Assembly: GCF_020687165.1 (NCBI RefSeq)
Contig: NZ_JAJEQC010000006.1
Direction: 5' to 3' (one strand)
DNA length: 64,000 nt
Source: Hominenteromicrobium mulieris
Lineage (GTDB): Bacteria > Bacillota > Clostridia > Oscillospirales > Acutalibacteraceae
Below the pieces are notes generated by a model. It ran no database searches, had not been told where the DNA came from, and worked only from the letters and a program-made list of their open reading frames with translations. Below are positions 41,765 to 50,674 of the stretch, one piece after another. Each line of letters begins with the position of its first letter. The first letter of the stretch is position 1. Position numbers and translations under genes: made by a program.

Positions 41765-42622
41765 ATGACCCAAAGAACCCCCGAAGAAATGATGAATCTC
41801 ATCCTCTCCCGTGCCGAAAACGACGCGCACATCCGTGTCGTCGGCATGGAAGGCTCGCGCACGAATCAAAACATCCCGAAAGACCGTTTTCAGGATTTCG
41901 ATGTCACCTATTTTGTCGATGACCCCGCGCTCTACACCGAAGACGACACATGGGTAAATGTCTTCGGCGAGCGCCTCATCATGCAAAAGCCCGAGGACAT
42001 GGAGCTTTTCCCCGCCGTCGAGGATGGGTACAGCTTCTTGATGTTCTTCACGGATTACAACAAGATCGACCTCACGATTTTGCCCCTCACCGCGCTCGAA
42101 GACTATTTAAACGGCGACGGTCTGCGCGAGATTTTGCTCGATAAAGACGGTCGCGTCGAAGAAAAGCCCACCCCTACAGACAAAGAATATCACATTCAAA
42201 AGCCCGGCGCCCGCAGCTTTGACGACTGCTGCAACGAGTTCTGGAATATCACGATATATGTCGTCAAGGGCCTCTGCCGCCGCGAGCTGTTATTCGCCAT
42301 CGACTTGCTTGCGATGATGCGCAATGAACTTCTTCGCATGCTCTCGTGGCAGGTCGGCAGCGCATACGGCTTCACGTTCAGCGTCGGCAAAAACTATAAA
42401 TTCATCGGTCAATATCTCCCCGCAGAGCAGTGGCAAGCGCTTCTTTCCACGTATCGCACAGATTCTGTGGAAAACACATGGCGGTCGCTTTTCACCTGCC
42501 ACGAGCTCTTCCGAGATGCTGCCAAAAATTTCGCCGCAAAATACGGCTACACCTATCCCGATTACGACGAAAACGTCTCCCGCTACGTCCGCGATATGTA
42601 CGCGGAATACGAAGCAAAATAA
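41765..42622 (+). CDS. ANT(6)-like aminoglycoside nucleotidyltransferase
   Basis: A 285-residue protein that follows the aminoglycoside 6-adenylyltransferase (AadE/AadK) family over its length: GMEGSRTNQ, DRFQDFDVTYFVDD (the D-x-D metal site), KIDLTILP and WNITIYVVKGLCR. Members adenylate streptomycin, although chromosomal homologues may have other roles. Start at 41765 after AAAAGGAG. The length is normal and the active site complete. There is no mobile element next to it, so it may be intrinsic. Whether it gives resistance is not known. Confidence 0.85.
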   Translation: MTQRTPEEMMNLILSRAENDAHIRVVGMEGSRTNQNIPKDRFQDFDVTYFVDDPALYTEDDTWVNVFGERLIMQKPEDMELFPAVEDGYSFLMFFTDYNKIDLTILPLTALEDYLNGDGLREILLDKDGRVEEKPTPTDKEYHIQKPGARSFDDCCNEFWNITIYVVKGLCRRELLFAIDLLAMMRNELLRMLSWQVGSAYGFTFSVGKNYKFIGQYLPAEQWQALLSTYRTDSVENTWRSLFTCHELFRDAAKNFAAKYGYTYPDYDENVSRYVRDMYAEYEAK

Positions 42623-42760
42623 CGCCTCTCCCCAAAAGAGTCTGCAAAATTCCCCGAAAATCGCCCGCCGCAACTCAAAATTGCGGAAATTCCAAGTTGA
42701 CATGGTGGCTTTTCCCACGGTTTTCGTATAAAATGAGCCCAGCAAAAGGAGGTCTTCCGT

Positions 42761-43279
42761 ATGACCATAGGAGCCAAAATCGCCGCTTGCCGCAAACGCG
42801 CCGGCATGTCGCAGGAAAAGCTCGCAAACGAACTCAACATCTCGCGCCAGGCGGTTTCCCGCTGGGAAACGGGTGAAGCCGTGCCGGATACCGAAAAGGT
42901 TATTCAGCTAAGCCGCATTTTCCATGTCACGACCGATTATTTATTATTGGATATTGACGAAGCCCCGCAAAGCGCAGCCTCCGCCGAAAACAACAGAGAA
43001 ACGGAACAGCGCGCCGCAGAAAAGCGAATGAAGCGCCAAAGCATGCGCATGCATTTCGGCTGGTTCCTGCTCATTTTCGGCATCATCTCGCTCAATGCAA
43101 CGCTCGTCGGCGCGGGTCTTTACGCGCAGACGCTCACGGAATGGCGGACAAACCTCGGCCGCTACGGCACCGCGCTGTTCGATTCCTGGATCTTAGCACT
43201 GTTCATCGTCAGTGCCGCCCTCACCCTCTGCGGCATCCTCATCCTCATCCGTGAATACATCTTTATCGGCAAAGAGTAA
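42761..43279 (+). CDS. XRE-family regulator with C-terminal membrane helices
   Basis: A 172-residue protein: XRE helix-turn-helix at 1-65 (AACRKRAGMSQEKLANELNISRQAV), charged linker, then two membrane segments (GWFLLIFGIISLNATLVGAG and SWILALFIVSAALTLCGILI). It is probably a membrane-tethered repressor sensing the envelope. SD AAAGGAGG. Followed by a strong terminator. Confidence 0.88.
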   Translation: MTIGAKIAACRKRAGMSQEKLANELNISRQAVSRWETGEAVPDTEKVIQLSRIFHVTTDYLLLDIDEAPQSAASAENNRETEQRAAEKRMKRQSMRMHFGWFLLIFGIISLNATLVGAGLYAQTLTEWRTNLGRYGTALFDSWILALFIVSAALTLCGILILIREYIFIGKE

Positions 43280-43294
43280 TAATTAGGGCAAAAT

Positions 43295-43329
43295 AAAAGC
43301 ACGCAGGCTTGAATTCCTGCGTGCTTTTT
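43295..43329. terminator. Bidirectional terminator between convergent genes
   Basis: AAAAGCACGCAGG pairs with CCTGCGTGCTTTT, with T-runs in both directions. It serves the XRE gene and the leftward gene ending at 43340. Confidence 0.9.
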
Positions 43330-43339
43330 CATTTTGTCA

Positions 43340-44695
43340 CTACGGAGAAAGCCCGCTAAGCCGCAGCAAAGCCTGCCATGTCAGCGGCCCTACGATGCCG
43401 TTCACGTCTAACCCTTCGTGCGCCTGCACGGCCTTCACGGCATTCTCCGTTGCTTCGCCGAAGATCCCGTCTTCCGCGACCTGCGGGATAAATGCGTTTT
43501 GTGCCGCTGCGCGGTTAATGAGCGATTGCAAATCTTCCACATCCGCGCCTGTGCGTCCCCTGAGGATTGCCCGCCCGGGGTAGATAAGACGACTTACGGA
43601 CTTCCCGTTTTCCGTCGCCATCGCCCGCGTGTCGCGGTAAACGGAAAGAAGCATATTCGCGCTTTGCCGGTTGAGTACGCCCGTCGGCTCCAGTCCGTAC
43701 TGCGTTTGGAAGGCCATGAGCGAATTTTTCGTCCGTGCGTCAAATACGCCGTTCATCGCGGGCAGGGGAATGGAATTGTCAAAATACGCAATGATCGTCA
43801 GTAAGTTCTGCATCTGTTCTACCGCCTTGCCGCTGTCTCCCTCTTTCAGCTCCGGCGGGTAGAATCGCTCGGCATCCTCGGGCGTGATGCCCTCGCTCAT
43901 CAGCTCGTTTAATTGCTTGATGCCGCTGTATATGAGCTTGATTTTGTACCATGTCGCCTTACCAACCACGCCGTCGGGCGTTAAATTGAAAATTTTCTGG
44001 AACGCCCGCACCGCATTTTCGGTCGGCAGGTCGTAATACACGCTGATCTGCGGAATGCGCGGAATCGCCGGGTAATTGTCGCCGATGCGGTTCAGCTCCC
44101 TTTGCAGCACGCGCACACTTTCGACGATGCTCCCAAGTCTTAACGCCACGCCGGGGTATGATTCCTCGTTGTTCCCAACAGGTGCGTTGAACACAATGTT
44201 GATGTCATCGCCGTAGAAACGCTGTAAAATCTCATACGGCACAAGCCCCTGCCGCGCTAATCCCACCGTGCCCCACTGCGAAAGCCCCGGGCATGTCGAG
44301 GTCGTGCCGTTGCAGTACTGCGTAAAATACGGCTGCACCGTGCCTTGCTTTACGACGTAATCGTTGAAAATATGATCGACGATCTGCGAGATGTTTTCAA
44401 AAATATCGCGGTTCAAAATAAACTTCTGATCGTACTGCGTTGTCGAGGTGATGTCAAAGTCATACCCGCGGCTGCGGTAATACTCCGTGTAAATGCGGTT
44501 CATTGCGTAAGAAATCTGCGCCAGAATATTCGCATGTATCGCGCTTTCCGGCCAGTTCGGGTAGATCTCGCTCGAAGCAACGTTTTTAATGTACGCCACA
44601 AACGGTACGCGCACATTCTCGGCCGGTTGGTCCGGCAGCCCAAGGTGCACCGTGATGTATTCCGGCACAACGGGCGTGTCTATATTGTTCGGCAT
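43340..44695 (-). CDS. SpoIID-like/peptidoglycan-binding repeat protein
   Basis: A 451-residue protein. The N-terminal 170 residues carry SpoIID-like features (NRIYTEYYRSRGYDFDITSTT, CNGTTSTCPGLSQWG), then two or three peptidoglycan-binding_1 domains follow (VRVLQRELNRIG, AVEQMQNLL, ADVEDLQSLIN, with GVVGKATW, GIFGEATE and GIVGPLTW turns). There is no clear signal peptide, as in some spore or forespore proteins. Probably acts on or binds peptidoglycan during spore or envelope remodelling. Start at 44695. It is the second gene after the carboxypeptidase-regulatory-like gene. Confidence 0.75.
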   Translation of the reverse strand: MPNNIDTPVVPEYITVHLGLPDQPAENVRVPFVAYIKNVASSEIYPNWPESAIHANILAQISYAMNRIYTEYYRSRGYDFDITSTTQYDQKFILNRDIFENISQIVDHIFNDYVVKQGTVQPYFTQYCNGTTSTCPGLSQWGTVGLARQGLVPYEILQRFYGDDINIVFNAPVGNNEESYPGVALRLGSIVESVRVLQRELNRIGDNYPAIPRIPQISVYYDLPTENAVRAFQKIFNLTPDGVVGKATWYKIKLIYSGIKQLNELMSEGITPEDAERFYPPELKEGDSGKAVEQMQNLLTIIAYFDNSIPLPAMNGVFDARTKNSLMAFQTQYGLEPTGVLNRQSANMLLSVYRDTRAMATENGKSVSRLIYPGRAILRGRTGADVEDLQSLINRAAAQNAFIPQVAEDGIFGEATENAVKAVQAHEGLDVNGIVGPLTWQALLRLSGLSP

Positions 44696-44699
44696 AGCA

Positions 44700-45167
44700 T
44701 CACCTCTCACCGACCGCCAAAAACTGCACCGGCTGTATCGACGTCACACCGGGGAAAACAGGCACCGCGCGGTAAATTTCCGTGCGGCATCCCGGGTGGC
44801 TCACGCGTATATCGTAAAGCGCATACGGCATCTCGCCCGTCGGCGACTGCGCCAACGCGTTATTCGGCGCGGGCAGCAAAATGTCGCCGAAAACACCGCT
44901 CTCGTCCGTCATCCCGGCAGAAAACCGCCGCGTGCCGTCCGCAAAGTCGTGCGTCACAAGTACCGAAGCGCCGGGGACGGGGAATGTCCGCTGTCCCGCA
45001 TACGCCTGCACGCGCAGCGTGCCCGTTTTGGAATTTAGCTGTTGAAACACCTCAAACGTGCACGCCTCGGGTGAGAGATCCTGCAAAGGATCGCGCCCCG
45101 CGCCGCCCTCCGGCGGATTTTCAATCGGCGCGTTCTCCGCTATGTTCCGCTTGACGTCTCTGTCCAT
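44700..45167 (-). CDS. Carboxypeptidase-regulatory-like domain protein
   Basis: A 155-residue protein with a beta-sandwich core resembling carboxypeptidase regulatory domains (TLRVQAYAGQRTFPVPGASVLVTH, TDESGVFGDILLPAP, YDIRVSHPGC). Acidic N-terminus, no signal peptide. It ends 4 bp before the SpoIID-like gene start, and probably functions with it. Start ATG at 45167 with AAAGGAGG; the frame to 45290 is rejected for lack of an SD. Confidence 0.7.
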   Translation of the reverse strand: MDRDVKRNIAENAPIENPPEGGAGRDPLQDLSPEACTFEVFQQLNSKTGTLRVQAYAGQRTFPVPGASVLVTHDFADGTRRFSAGMTDESGVFGDILLPAPNNALAQSPTGEMPYALYDIRVSHPGCRTEIYRAVPVFPGVTSIQPVQFLAVGER

Positions 45168-45300
45168 AAAGTCCCTCCTTTTACCTAACCCCAGTATAAG
45201 CGGCAGAGGGGAAAAGAGTGCCCACTTTCGTTCGAGTAAATCTGCCATTGCAGCGCATAACGTCACATTTGAAATGTATAATTTGTGCACTGCAATGAGT

Positions 45301-46011
45301 TTAAGCTTTCTTCACCCAGTCCATCGCGATCCAGCCTCCGGCTTTGAGACGGCCCCAGCCTTTATGGGAGCCGGGGCCGCTGCGCTCTTCAACGATTGTG
45401 TAGCGCAGCGTATCTTTGATCTGCCCTAAAATGCCGTAGTTCGTGCTCGGACCCTTGCGGATGTTGAGCGCATCGCGGCAATTTTTGCGGATGAGATAGG
45501 GGGTAAACTTGCTCGCGACGGGCGTTTTTGCCGGCTCCATATAGCGTTTCACCATGCTCAAAAAGCGCTGCCAGCCGCGGTCGAGCGTCCTGTGCGGGCA
45601 GTACTTGCCGTCATAGTCCCGGTGCTTTGTCATCTTATCGATGCCCCAGCCGTACTTTTTGAGCAAACTCGCGGTGAACTCGGCTGCGTTCTGCTCGGCC
45701 TTATCGAACTTTTCACCGCCCGATTTGGAATAACAAATTTCAATATGGATGCCCTCCATGTTGCCCTTGCCGTGCCCGTCGCCGCTTGCCCACGCGTTGC
45801 GGTTTTCCGGGATGCCCTGCACAATGTTTACATCGTCCACCGCGTAGTGAAACGAGATCTCAAGGTCGTTATACCGCATGTAGGAGATCTCATTTGCGGC
45901 GGGCGCATCGTTCGCCGTGTTGTGGATGACAACGCGCGTCGGTGTGCGGGTGTACGGGCATTTAATGGCATATTTGTCCTTTGGCACAAGATTTTCTCTG
46001 ATCGGTACCAT
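45301..46011 (-). CDS. N-acetylmuramoyl-L-alanine amidase with SH3-like domain
   Basis: A 236-residue phage-type lysin. Residues about 20-150 are an amidase_2 domain: VVIHNTAND (first zinc His), HIEICYS and KHRDYDGKYCPH (second His and Cys/Lys region). The C-terminal 60 residues are an SH3-like binding domain (RDALNIRKGPSTNYGILGQI). It cleaves the bond between muramic acid and the peptide. No signal peptide, so export needs the holin encoded just upstream. Start at 46011 behind AGGAG. Confidence 0.92.
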   Translation of the reverse strand: MVPIRENLVPKDKYAIKCPYTRTPTRVVIHNTANDAPAANEISYMRYNDLEISFHYAVDDVNIVQGIPENRNAWASGDGHGKGNMEGIHIEICYSKSGGEKFDKAEQNAAEFTASLLKKYGWGIDKMTKHRDYDGKYCPHRTLDRGWQRFLSMVKRYMEPAKTPVASKFTPYLIRKNCRDALNIRKGPSTNYGILGQIKDTLRYTIVEERSGPGSHKGWGRLKAGGWIAMDWVKKA

Positions 46012-46020
46012 AGCTCCTCC

Positions 46021-46128
46021 TTACGCTTTTACGCCCCGGATTTTGACCTTGCTGCCCTTTGTGCCAAGGCTCAAAGGGGCCTCGACATTATAGGCATTGC
46101 AGTTTTTCAATCTCATTTCATGTGTCAT
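46021..46128 (-). CDS. Small basic protein of the lysis cassette (35 aa)
   Basis: Starts in an 11-bp overlap with the holin gene end and encodes a 35-residue basic peptide (MTHEMRLKNC to VKIRGVKA). It fills the space between holin and amidase without gaps, as small genes do in phage operons. No family is recognised, and it could be a spurious frame. Confidence 0.45.
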   Translation of the reverse strand: MTHEMRLKNCNAYNVEAPLSLGTKGSKVKIRGVKA

Positions 46129-46576
46129 GTTCGTCTTCCTTTTCGTTCACGGTGCTTTTCAGGCGAGAAAGTAATCGATTGAGGCGAGGAAAGCCCGGCA
46201 CACCGATGGCGGCTAAGTTTTCCAGCACCGAGATGAGCTCGTTGATGATGAGCCAAACGGTGACGAGCAGGCCGCAGAAAAGCTCGATGTGCAGGTCGAT
46301 GCCTGCCTGCTTCAGTGCGCCGTGCAGCAGGTAATCCACCGCCGCGCCTACGGCGACCATGGCCATATAGCAAAGCTTTTTGAGAATACCCTTCACGCCG
46401 ATGCGCGAGCTGAGCTGTGAGAAAATATAGGCTTTTGTCATGCCGGTGAGGTAATCGAGTACCATGGCAAAAAACAACACCAAAAGCGGCTGCGTCAGCA
46501 TACCAAAGTACGAGGAAAGCCCTGCCAACACCACGGTAAAAGCGGTTTTTAACATAGTCGGTTTCATAAATTTCAA
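46118..46576 (-). CDS. Phage holin (TcdE/Cph1-like)
   Basis: A 152-residue protein with three hydrophobic segments (VVLAGLSSYFG, LLVLFFAMVLDYLTGMTKAY and a segment near YMAMVAVGAAVDYLL) and a charged C-terminus (EKEDEHDT). The DYLTGMTKA loop is typical of the phage_holin_4 family that includes TcdE. It makes membrane lesions that release the amidase. Start 46576, or the ATG 9 bp further in. Followed by the small gene and the amidase. Confidence 0.88.
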   Translation of the reverse strand: MKFMKPTMLKTAFTVVLAGLSSYFGMLTQPLLVLFFAMVLDYLTGMTKAYIFSQLSSRIGVKGILKKLCYMAMVAVGAAVDYLLHGALKQAGIDLHIELFCGLLVTVWLIINELISVLENLAAIGVPGFPRLNRLLSRLKSTVNEKEDEHDT

Positions 46577-46705
46577 ATAAACTCCTTTTCAAAGTCTCCG
46601 TTTTCACCGCGGTGCGGCACGGCAAAACGGGCGGCGTCTGCCGTGCGGAGCAGATGCCGAAATTCAGGAAAAGAAAAGAGACCCCACGACTTTGCCGCGG
46701 CAGTC

Positions 46706-47152
46706 TCAAATTCTTTTGACAAGGGGAAGTGTGCGCGGGGAGGATCCCCGCTTTTTAAAGGGTGAAACGGCGGAAAGTGAAACGCTTTCAATCGCCTTTC
46801 GGTGCAGCCGCCGCATGTGGCGGTCCGAGTAGTGCATGCGCTCCGCAATCTCTTTGAGGTCGAGCGCACAGATGTAGTGCTGTGTCAAAATCTCACGCAA
46901 AGCGGCACTTTCCACCGTGTCTATAGCGGCTTCAATTTCTGCCTGCCTTGTGCAAAGCACGCGTATGGCGTCTTTTGCTGCGCATATCGCGTGCTCTAAG
47001 TGAAAAAGAAGGTCGGTATTTCCTTCCAAAATCAGCGCTTCTTTGCGCGCTGTCAGCCGGGTGAGCTCCGCCCTGCGTACACGGAGGTCGAGCTCCGTGT
47101 AGCGGTAGGCGGATAAAAACGCCTTCACGGCGTTAAATTCTGTATCGGTCAA
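46706..47152 (-). CDS. Sigma-like phage transcriptional regulator (RinA/DUF1492-like)
   Basis: A 148-residue protein with an N-terminal coiled helix and a sigma region 4-like HTH near the end (LREILTQHYICALDLKEIAERMHYSDRHMRRLHRKA). Such proteins drive late or packaging genes in phages. It is in the same leftward cassette, 4 bp overlapping the upstream small gene and 130 bp upstream of the holin gene. It might activate the lysis genes. Confidence 0.75.
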   Translation of the reverse strand: MTDTEFNAVKAFLSAYRYTELDLRVRRAELTRLTARKEALILEGNTDLLFHLEHAICAAKDAIRVLCTRQAEIEAAIDTVESAALREILTQHYICALDLKEIAERMHYSDRHMRRLHRKAIESVSLSAVSPFKKRGSSPRTLPLVKRI

Positions 47153-47379
47153 GACTGCACGACCTCTCGCAGGCGGTCTGCAAACTGGTCTGAAAGGGAA
47201 TATATGTTCTTTACTTCTTCGCGGTTCGGCAGCCCCGTAAAATTCTGCACGCTGCGGCGCACGGAGGTGCTTTTCGCGCGGTGCGCAGATTTCGTTACAA
47301 GAGAGATCAAGAAAACCGCACCCTGTGCAAGCGCGATCAACAGGCAGGAAACGGCAATACTAAAGAGAAACAGAATCAT
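47149..47379 (-). CDS. Small membrane protein, first gene of the SOS-type cassette
   Basis: A 76-residue protein with one long N-terminal hydrophobic segment (LFLFSIAVSCLLIALAQGAVFLISL) and a basic C-terminal tail. It is the first gene behind the LexA-boxed promoter and overlaps the sigma-like gene by 4 bp. No family recognised. SD GGGGGT is weak. It could be a membrane regulator or antiholin-like protein, but nothing proves this. Confidence 0.55.
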   Translation of the reverse strand: MILFLFSIAVSCLLIALAQGAVFLISLVTKSAHRAKSTSVRRSVQNFTGLPNREEVKNIYSLSDQFADRLREVVQS

Positions 47380-47456
47380 AAAAATACCCCCATCCGAGTT
47401 TCGCTTGTGCGTTGATGCATGGTACAGACGGTTCTGTGCGGCATATCAGCGCTTTA

Positions 47457-47512
47457 CGAACGTTTGTTTCTTTGCTATCTCGTATTATAAACAAATGTTC
47501 GTAATTTGTCAA
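47457..47512 (-). promoter_or_regulatory. Sigma-A promoter with overlapping LexA (SOS) boxes
   Basis: On the minus strand TTGACA (47507-47512) and TATAAT (47484-47489) are both perfect, with 17-bp spacing. CGAACATTTGTTT (47489-47501) lies inside the spacer, and CGAACGTTTGTTTC (47457-47470, plus strand) near the start. Both fit the Gram-positive LexA consensus CGAACN4GTTYC (second exactly, first with one deviation). The strong promoter should therefore be silent until DNA damage. Confidence 0.85.
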
Positions 47513-47579
47513 TCGAACATTCAAAGATTTTTTCGGAAAACGAGGTTTTAAAGAGCAGGTGTCTGCTTTTTGCGACACC

Positions 47580-50500
47580 TCAAGGAGATTTGAAAAGATG
47601 TCCTTGACAAGGGGAAAAGGGCTGAAACAGCACGATCTTACCCCATTTTTCCGTATCCCGATTACAGTAATACGCGTGGATGCTGTCCTTTTGCGGGACG
47701 TCAAAGGCTGTTGCTGTAATGCGGGCGGTATCGGGCAGGGCGGCACGCAGATTTTCGCTGTCGCCGACGGCTGTAATGTGGATGGGCGCAAGCGCCAAAA
47801 GCTGGGGCAGCTCGCTGCGCACGATTTTGCACCGGCGCTCAAACACGACGGAAAGGCGGCTGTGTGCGACGGCGTTTTTGAGAAGCGCCGCGTCCGCGGA
47901 GGGGCGCAGTGTGCCGAGCGGCTGGGTGAATTCTTTTTCCGCGCTCATCTCCAAAAACACGTTGACGGCGCGATTTTGACCTTCCCGAAGCTGACGGGAA
48001 AGCGCTTCTCTCTGTGCGGCAAGCGTGGTATAAACCGTGGCGGTTTCCGGGCAAAGCCGCAGTAGCGGGTGACTTTCCACGCAGAAAACATGCAGCGAAA
48101 GCCCTTCCTGTTCCGCAAACCGCGCGGCGCTGCACAGCACAGAGGCCGGCACGCGCAGGTCGCTGCCCGTGCACAGAATGTGCGTGCCGTTCGGTGTAAA
48201 CGAGACAAAGCCGTCGTCTTTTAAGCTATCCGCATCGGAAGCGGTGCGGTCCTTATGCAGGCATACGGAGTCGCCGAAGGTGACTTCGCCGTGCGGGAGT
48301 GCGCTCGGTGCAGCACGGGAGGCGGCGTTATACCGCAGCCACGCGGTTTCGCCCGTGCCGTTTACGTGTGGCAGCAGGCTGCACATGCGCTCGATGAGGT
48401 CATCCCCGGCGTAAAAGCATTGCACGGAGACGGTGGCGCGCTCGGTTTGTCCCGCTTCGTCGTTTAAAAGCGCATGGCCGGTTTTCAGCAGCACGGCAGC
48501 CGCAATGCCGGTGTTTTCGCGCCCGGTATCGACCGCGCGGTCGCTGAAAAGGCGGCGGGCGGCGGCAGGCGGGCAGCGGAAAACAAGGCGTGTGGGAAAG
48601 TGGTCCTTCAGCTCGGCCGTGAACGTGTTGCGCGCGCTTTCGCTTACGCCGCGCTGGCTCGCCATGATGAGATGTACGCCGTAGGTGCGCCCTTTGCGGA
48701 CAAGCTCGCTTAAAAGCGCGGCAGTCTCTGTGTTGCCCTCAAAAAGCGACTGGTATTCGTCAATCATAAGCAAAATGCGCGGCAGAATTTCGGACACCGC
48801 ACCCGTTTCGCGCTGCACGGCGCGGTAGGTCTCATACTTGCGGATGAGGCGGCCGGTATCGGCGGAAAGCGCCGTAAAGCAGCTTTGGCGGCGGTGCAGC
48901 TCCGAGACGTAGTACCGAAGAAAGGACGCGGCGCAATCGGGGTCCTCGTTTTCAACGACGGCTTCGACCGCGGGCAGGCGCGATGCGCCGTAAAGCGCGA
49001 ACTCCGCGCCCTCTTTGAAATCGGCAATGGCGAGCTTTACTTCGTCCGGCGTGTAGTTTGCGAAAATTTGTAGGGCAACGGTGTGCAGAAGTGCGCTTTT
49101 ACCGGAGTTTACGTCACCGATGACGAGCGCATACGGCTTTTCTTCCGTAAACGCAAGCGTGACGGGCTGACGGGTGACATCGCTCTGGCCGATGGGAAGG
49201 AAAATGCCCGCTTCGCTGCTCTTTTTCTGCCAGCTTTCGGCATGCGGCAGACGGGCGTTGAGGGGCAGCACGGCGGCTTTTTTCATCTGCGCGGTGACGG
49301 CGGAAAGCGCTGCTGCGCGGCGGGTGGGGAGATCCTCCGGCGGGACGGTGAAAACGTCTTCGGAGATGTAAATTCCACCGTTTTTTGCGGTGCAGCACGC
49401 GGCGTTTTGCACGAGCGCGGGAAATTTCTGTTGAAAACCGTGCGGCAGGGAGATTGCCTTGCGCACGGAAACGAGCACGCGCACGCAGGTGTTGGCGCGC
49501 ATGAGCCGAATAAGGTCTTCCAGCGTCTGCTCCGGGATATTCTGCTCCATGTTTTCGATGAAAACGTAGTGCATGGCATTTGGTGCATTTTCTGCGGCGG
49601 CGTGACACAAGGCTTCTGTGCCACGGGTAAATTCCTGCGTGCTGCACCAGATTTCCGCGCGGCGGCTCGGCGTAAACGCGGCGAAAACGTCTTTGTACGC
49701 ATTGCCGCAGTGGGCGGGATCTGCAAGGTGCACGACGGCGGCAGGATCGCTTTTAAGCAGATCGAGCGCCAAACTGCAAAAGAGCGCGTGCGGGGCGGTG
49801 TTATCCGTTAAAAACAGCACGCTGCGGTCGAGCTTTGTACAGGTAAGCGGCGCTGTAAACATTTTGCCGGAGGGGAGCGCAAGGCGCAGCGTGCCGAGGA
49901 AAAGCGGGGCATGTCCGGCGTTTTCGGCGAAAATTGCAGCGCTTGGCGGTGTGCAGAGCACAGCGTTTGTGCGGGTAATTGCAGCTCCGGTATCGGCCTT
50001 TAATTTTTGCAGAATCTCCGCGCGGAGATTGGTACATTCGGCTTCAATCTGCCGCGTTTTGCGCGTGCAGACAGCGTGGGCGCGGGCGGTTTTTTCGGTA
50101 AACGCGGGCGCGTTTTCTATGGCCTCCGCGCAGCGGCGCATGTGCGCGTAGGCATCGAGGATGGGCATGTAGAGCGATTTGCGGAAATCCGGAGAAACGG
50201 AGCCGATGAGCCCCGCGGCGTCCGGCAGCAAAAACGCGTTTTTGATTTTCTTTGCGCCGGCTTGAATGGCGGAAAGCGCTTTTTGCATGCGTGCGATGAG
50301 TGCTTCCGCGCACACGGTTGCGGTGTTGTACGGCTTTTGCATGGCGGCGGAAAAATACTGCGGCTGCATGCGGTGAAAGTGCGGATCGAGAATGTCGTTC
50401 ATCGCAATCTCGGCGGCGGAAAGCAGGCTTTCGGCATCGCCTTTAAGTGTATCGTACTCGTGCGCGAAGTCTTCTAAAAGCTCGTCAGTTGCGTCCTGTA

Positions 50501-50651
50501 CGGCGCAGACGCGGCGTTCTCTGTTTTGGTCGTTCAGGCGCAGCGCGGTGCGGGTCTCCGCTTCCATGCGGCGGAGCGTTTCATGCAGCGCGGAAAGCGA
50601 AGCGGCGGTGCCGTTTAACGTGCGGAAAACGGCGGAAAACGGTGCATTCAT
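47580..50651 (-). CDS. FtsK/SpoIIIE-type ATPase, T7SS EssC-like
   Basis: A 1,023-residue ATPase. The Walker A is GDVNSGKSALLHT (Gly517-Lys518-Ser519); Walker B is LLMIDEYQ (Asp631). AIADFKEGAEFALYGASRLPAV is a SpoIIIE segment, and LIMASQRG a sensor-like motif. The first 250 residues are a long helical coil, and the middle (about 270-480) is a degenerate ATPase-like domain. Only one intact P-loop domain is present, unlike two or three in EssC. No membrane helices are seen; a membrane protein is encoded immediately upstream. Probably the motor of a type VII-like secretion system. Confidence 0.8.
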   Translation of the reverse strand: MNAPFSAVFRTLNGTAASLSALHETLRRMEAETRTALRLNDQNRERRVCAVQDATDELLEDFAHEYDTLKGDAESLLSAAEIAMNDILDPHFHRMQPQYFSAAMQKPYNTATVCAEALIARMQKALSAIQAGAKKIKNAFLLPDAAGLIGSVSPDFRKSLYMPILDAYAHMRRCAEAIENAPAFTEKTARAHAVCTRKTRQIEAECTNLRAEILQKLKADTGAAITRTNAVLCTPPSAAIFAENAGHAPLFLGTLRLALPSGKMFTAPLTCTKLDRSVLFLTDNTAPHALFCSLALDLLKSDPAAVVHLADPAHCGNAYKDVFAAFTPSRRAEIWCSTQEFTRGTEALCHAAAENAPNAMHYVFIENMEQNIPEQTLEDLIRLMRANTCVRVLVSVRKAISLPHGFQQKFPALVQNAACCTAKNGGIYISEDVFTVPPEDLPTRRAAALSAVTAQMKKAAVLPLNARLPHAESWQKKSSEAGIFLPIGQSDVTRQPVTLAFTEEKPYALVIGDVNSGKSALLHTVALQIFANYTPDEVKLAIADFKEGAEFALYGASRLPAVEAVVENEDPDCAASFLRYYVSELHRRQSCFTALSADTGRLIRKYETYRAVQRETGAVSEILPRILLMIDEYQSLFEGNTETAALLSELVRKGRTYGVHLIMASQRGVSESARNTFTAELKDHFPTRLVFRCPPAAARRLFSDRAVDTGRENTGIAAAVLLKTGHALLNDEAGQTERATVSVQCFYAGDDLIERMCSLLPHVNGTGETAWLRYNAASRAAPSALPHGEVTFGDSVCLHKDRTASDADSLKDDGFVSFTPNGTHILCTGSDLRVPASVLCSAARFAEQEGLSLHVFCVESHPLLRLCPETATVYTTLAAQREALSRQLREGQNRAVNVFLEMSAEKEFTQPLGTLRPSADAALLKNAVAHSRLSVVFERRCKIVRSELPQLLALAPIHITAVGDSENLRAALPDTARITATAFDVPQKDSIHAYYCNRDTEKWGKIVLFQPFSPCQGHLFKSP

Positions 50652-50674
50652 GGGAAAACTCCTTTTCGAAAAAT

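Noticed and set aside
42697..42732. Promoter TTGACA...TATAAA before the XRE gene
   Set aside because: The spacer is 24 bp, too long for sigma-A.
43340..50651. A complete prophage
   Set aside because: Only lysis and sigma-like genes are seen; no capsid, portal, terminase or tail genes.
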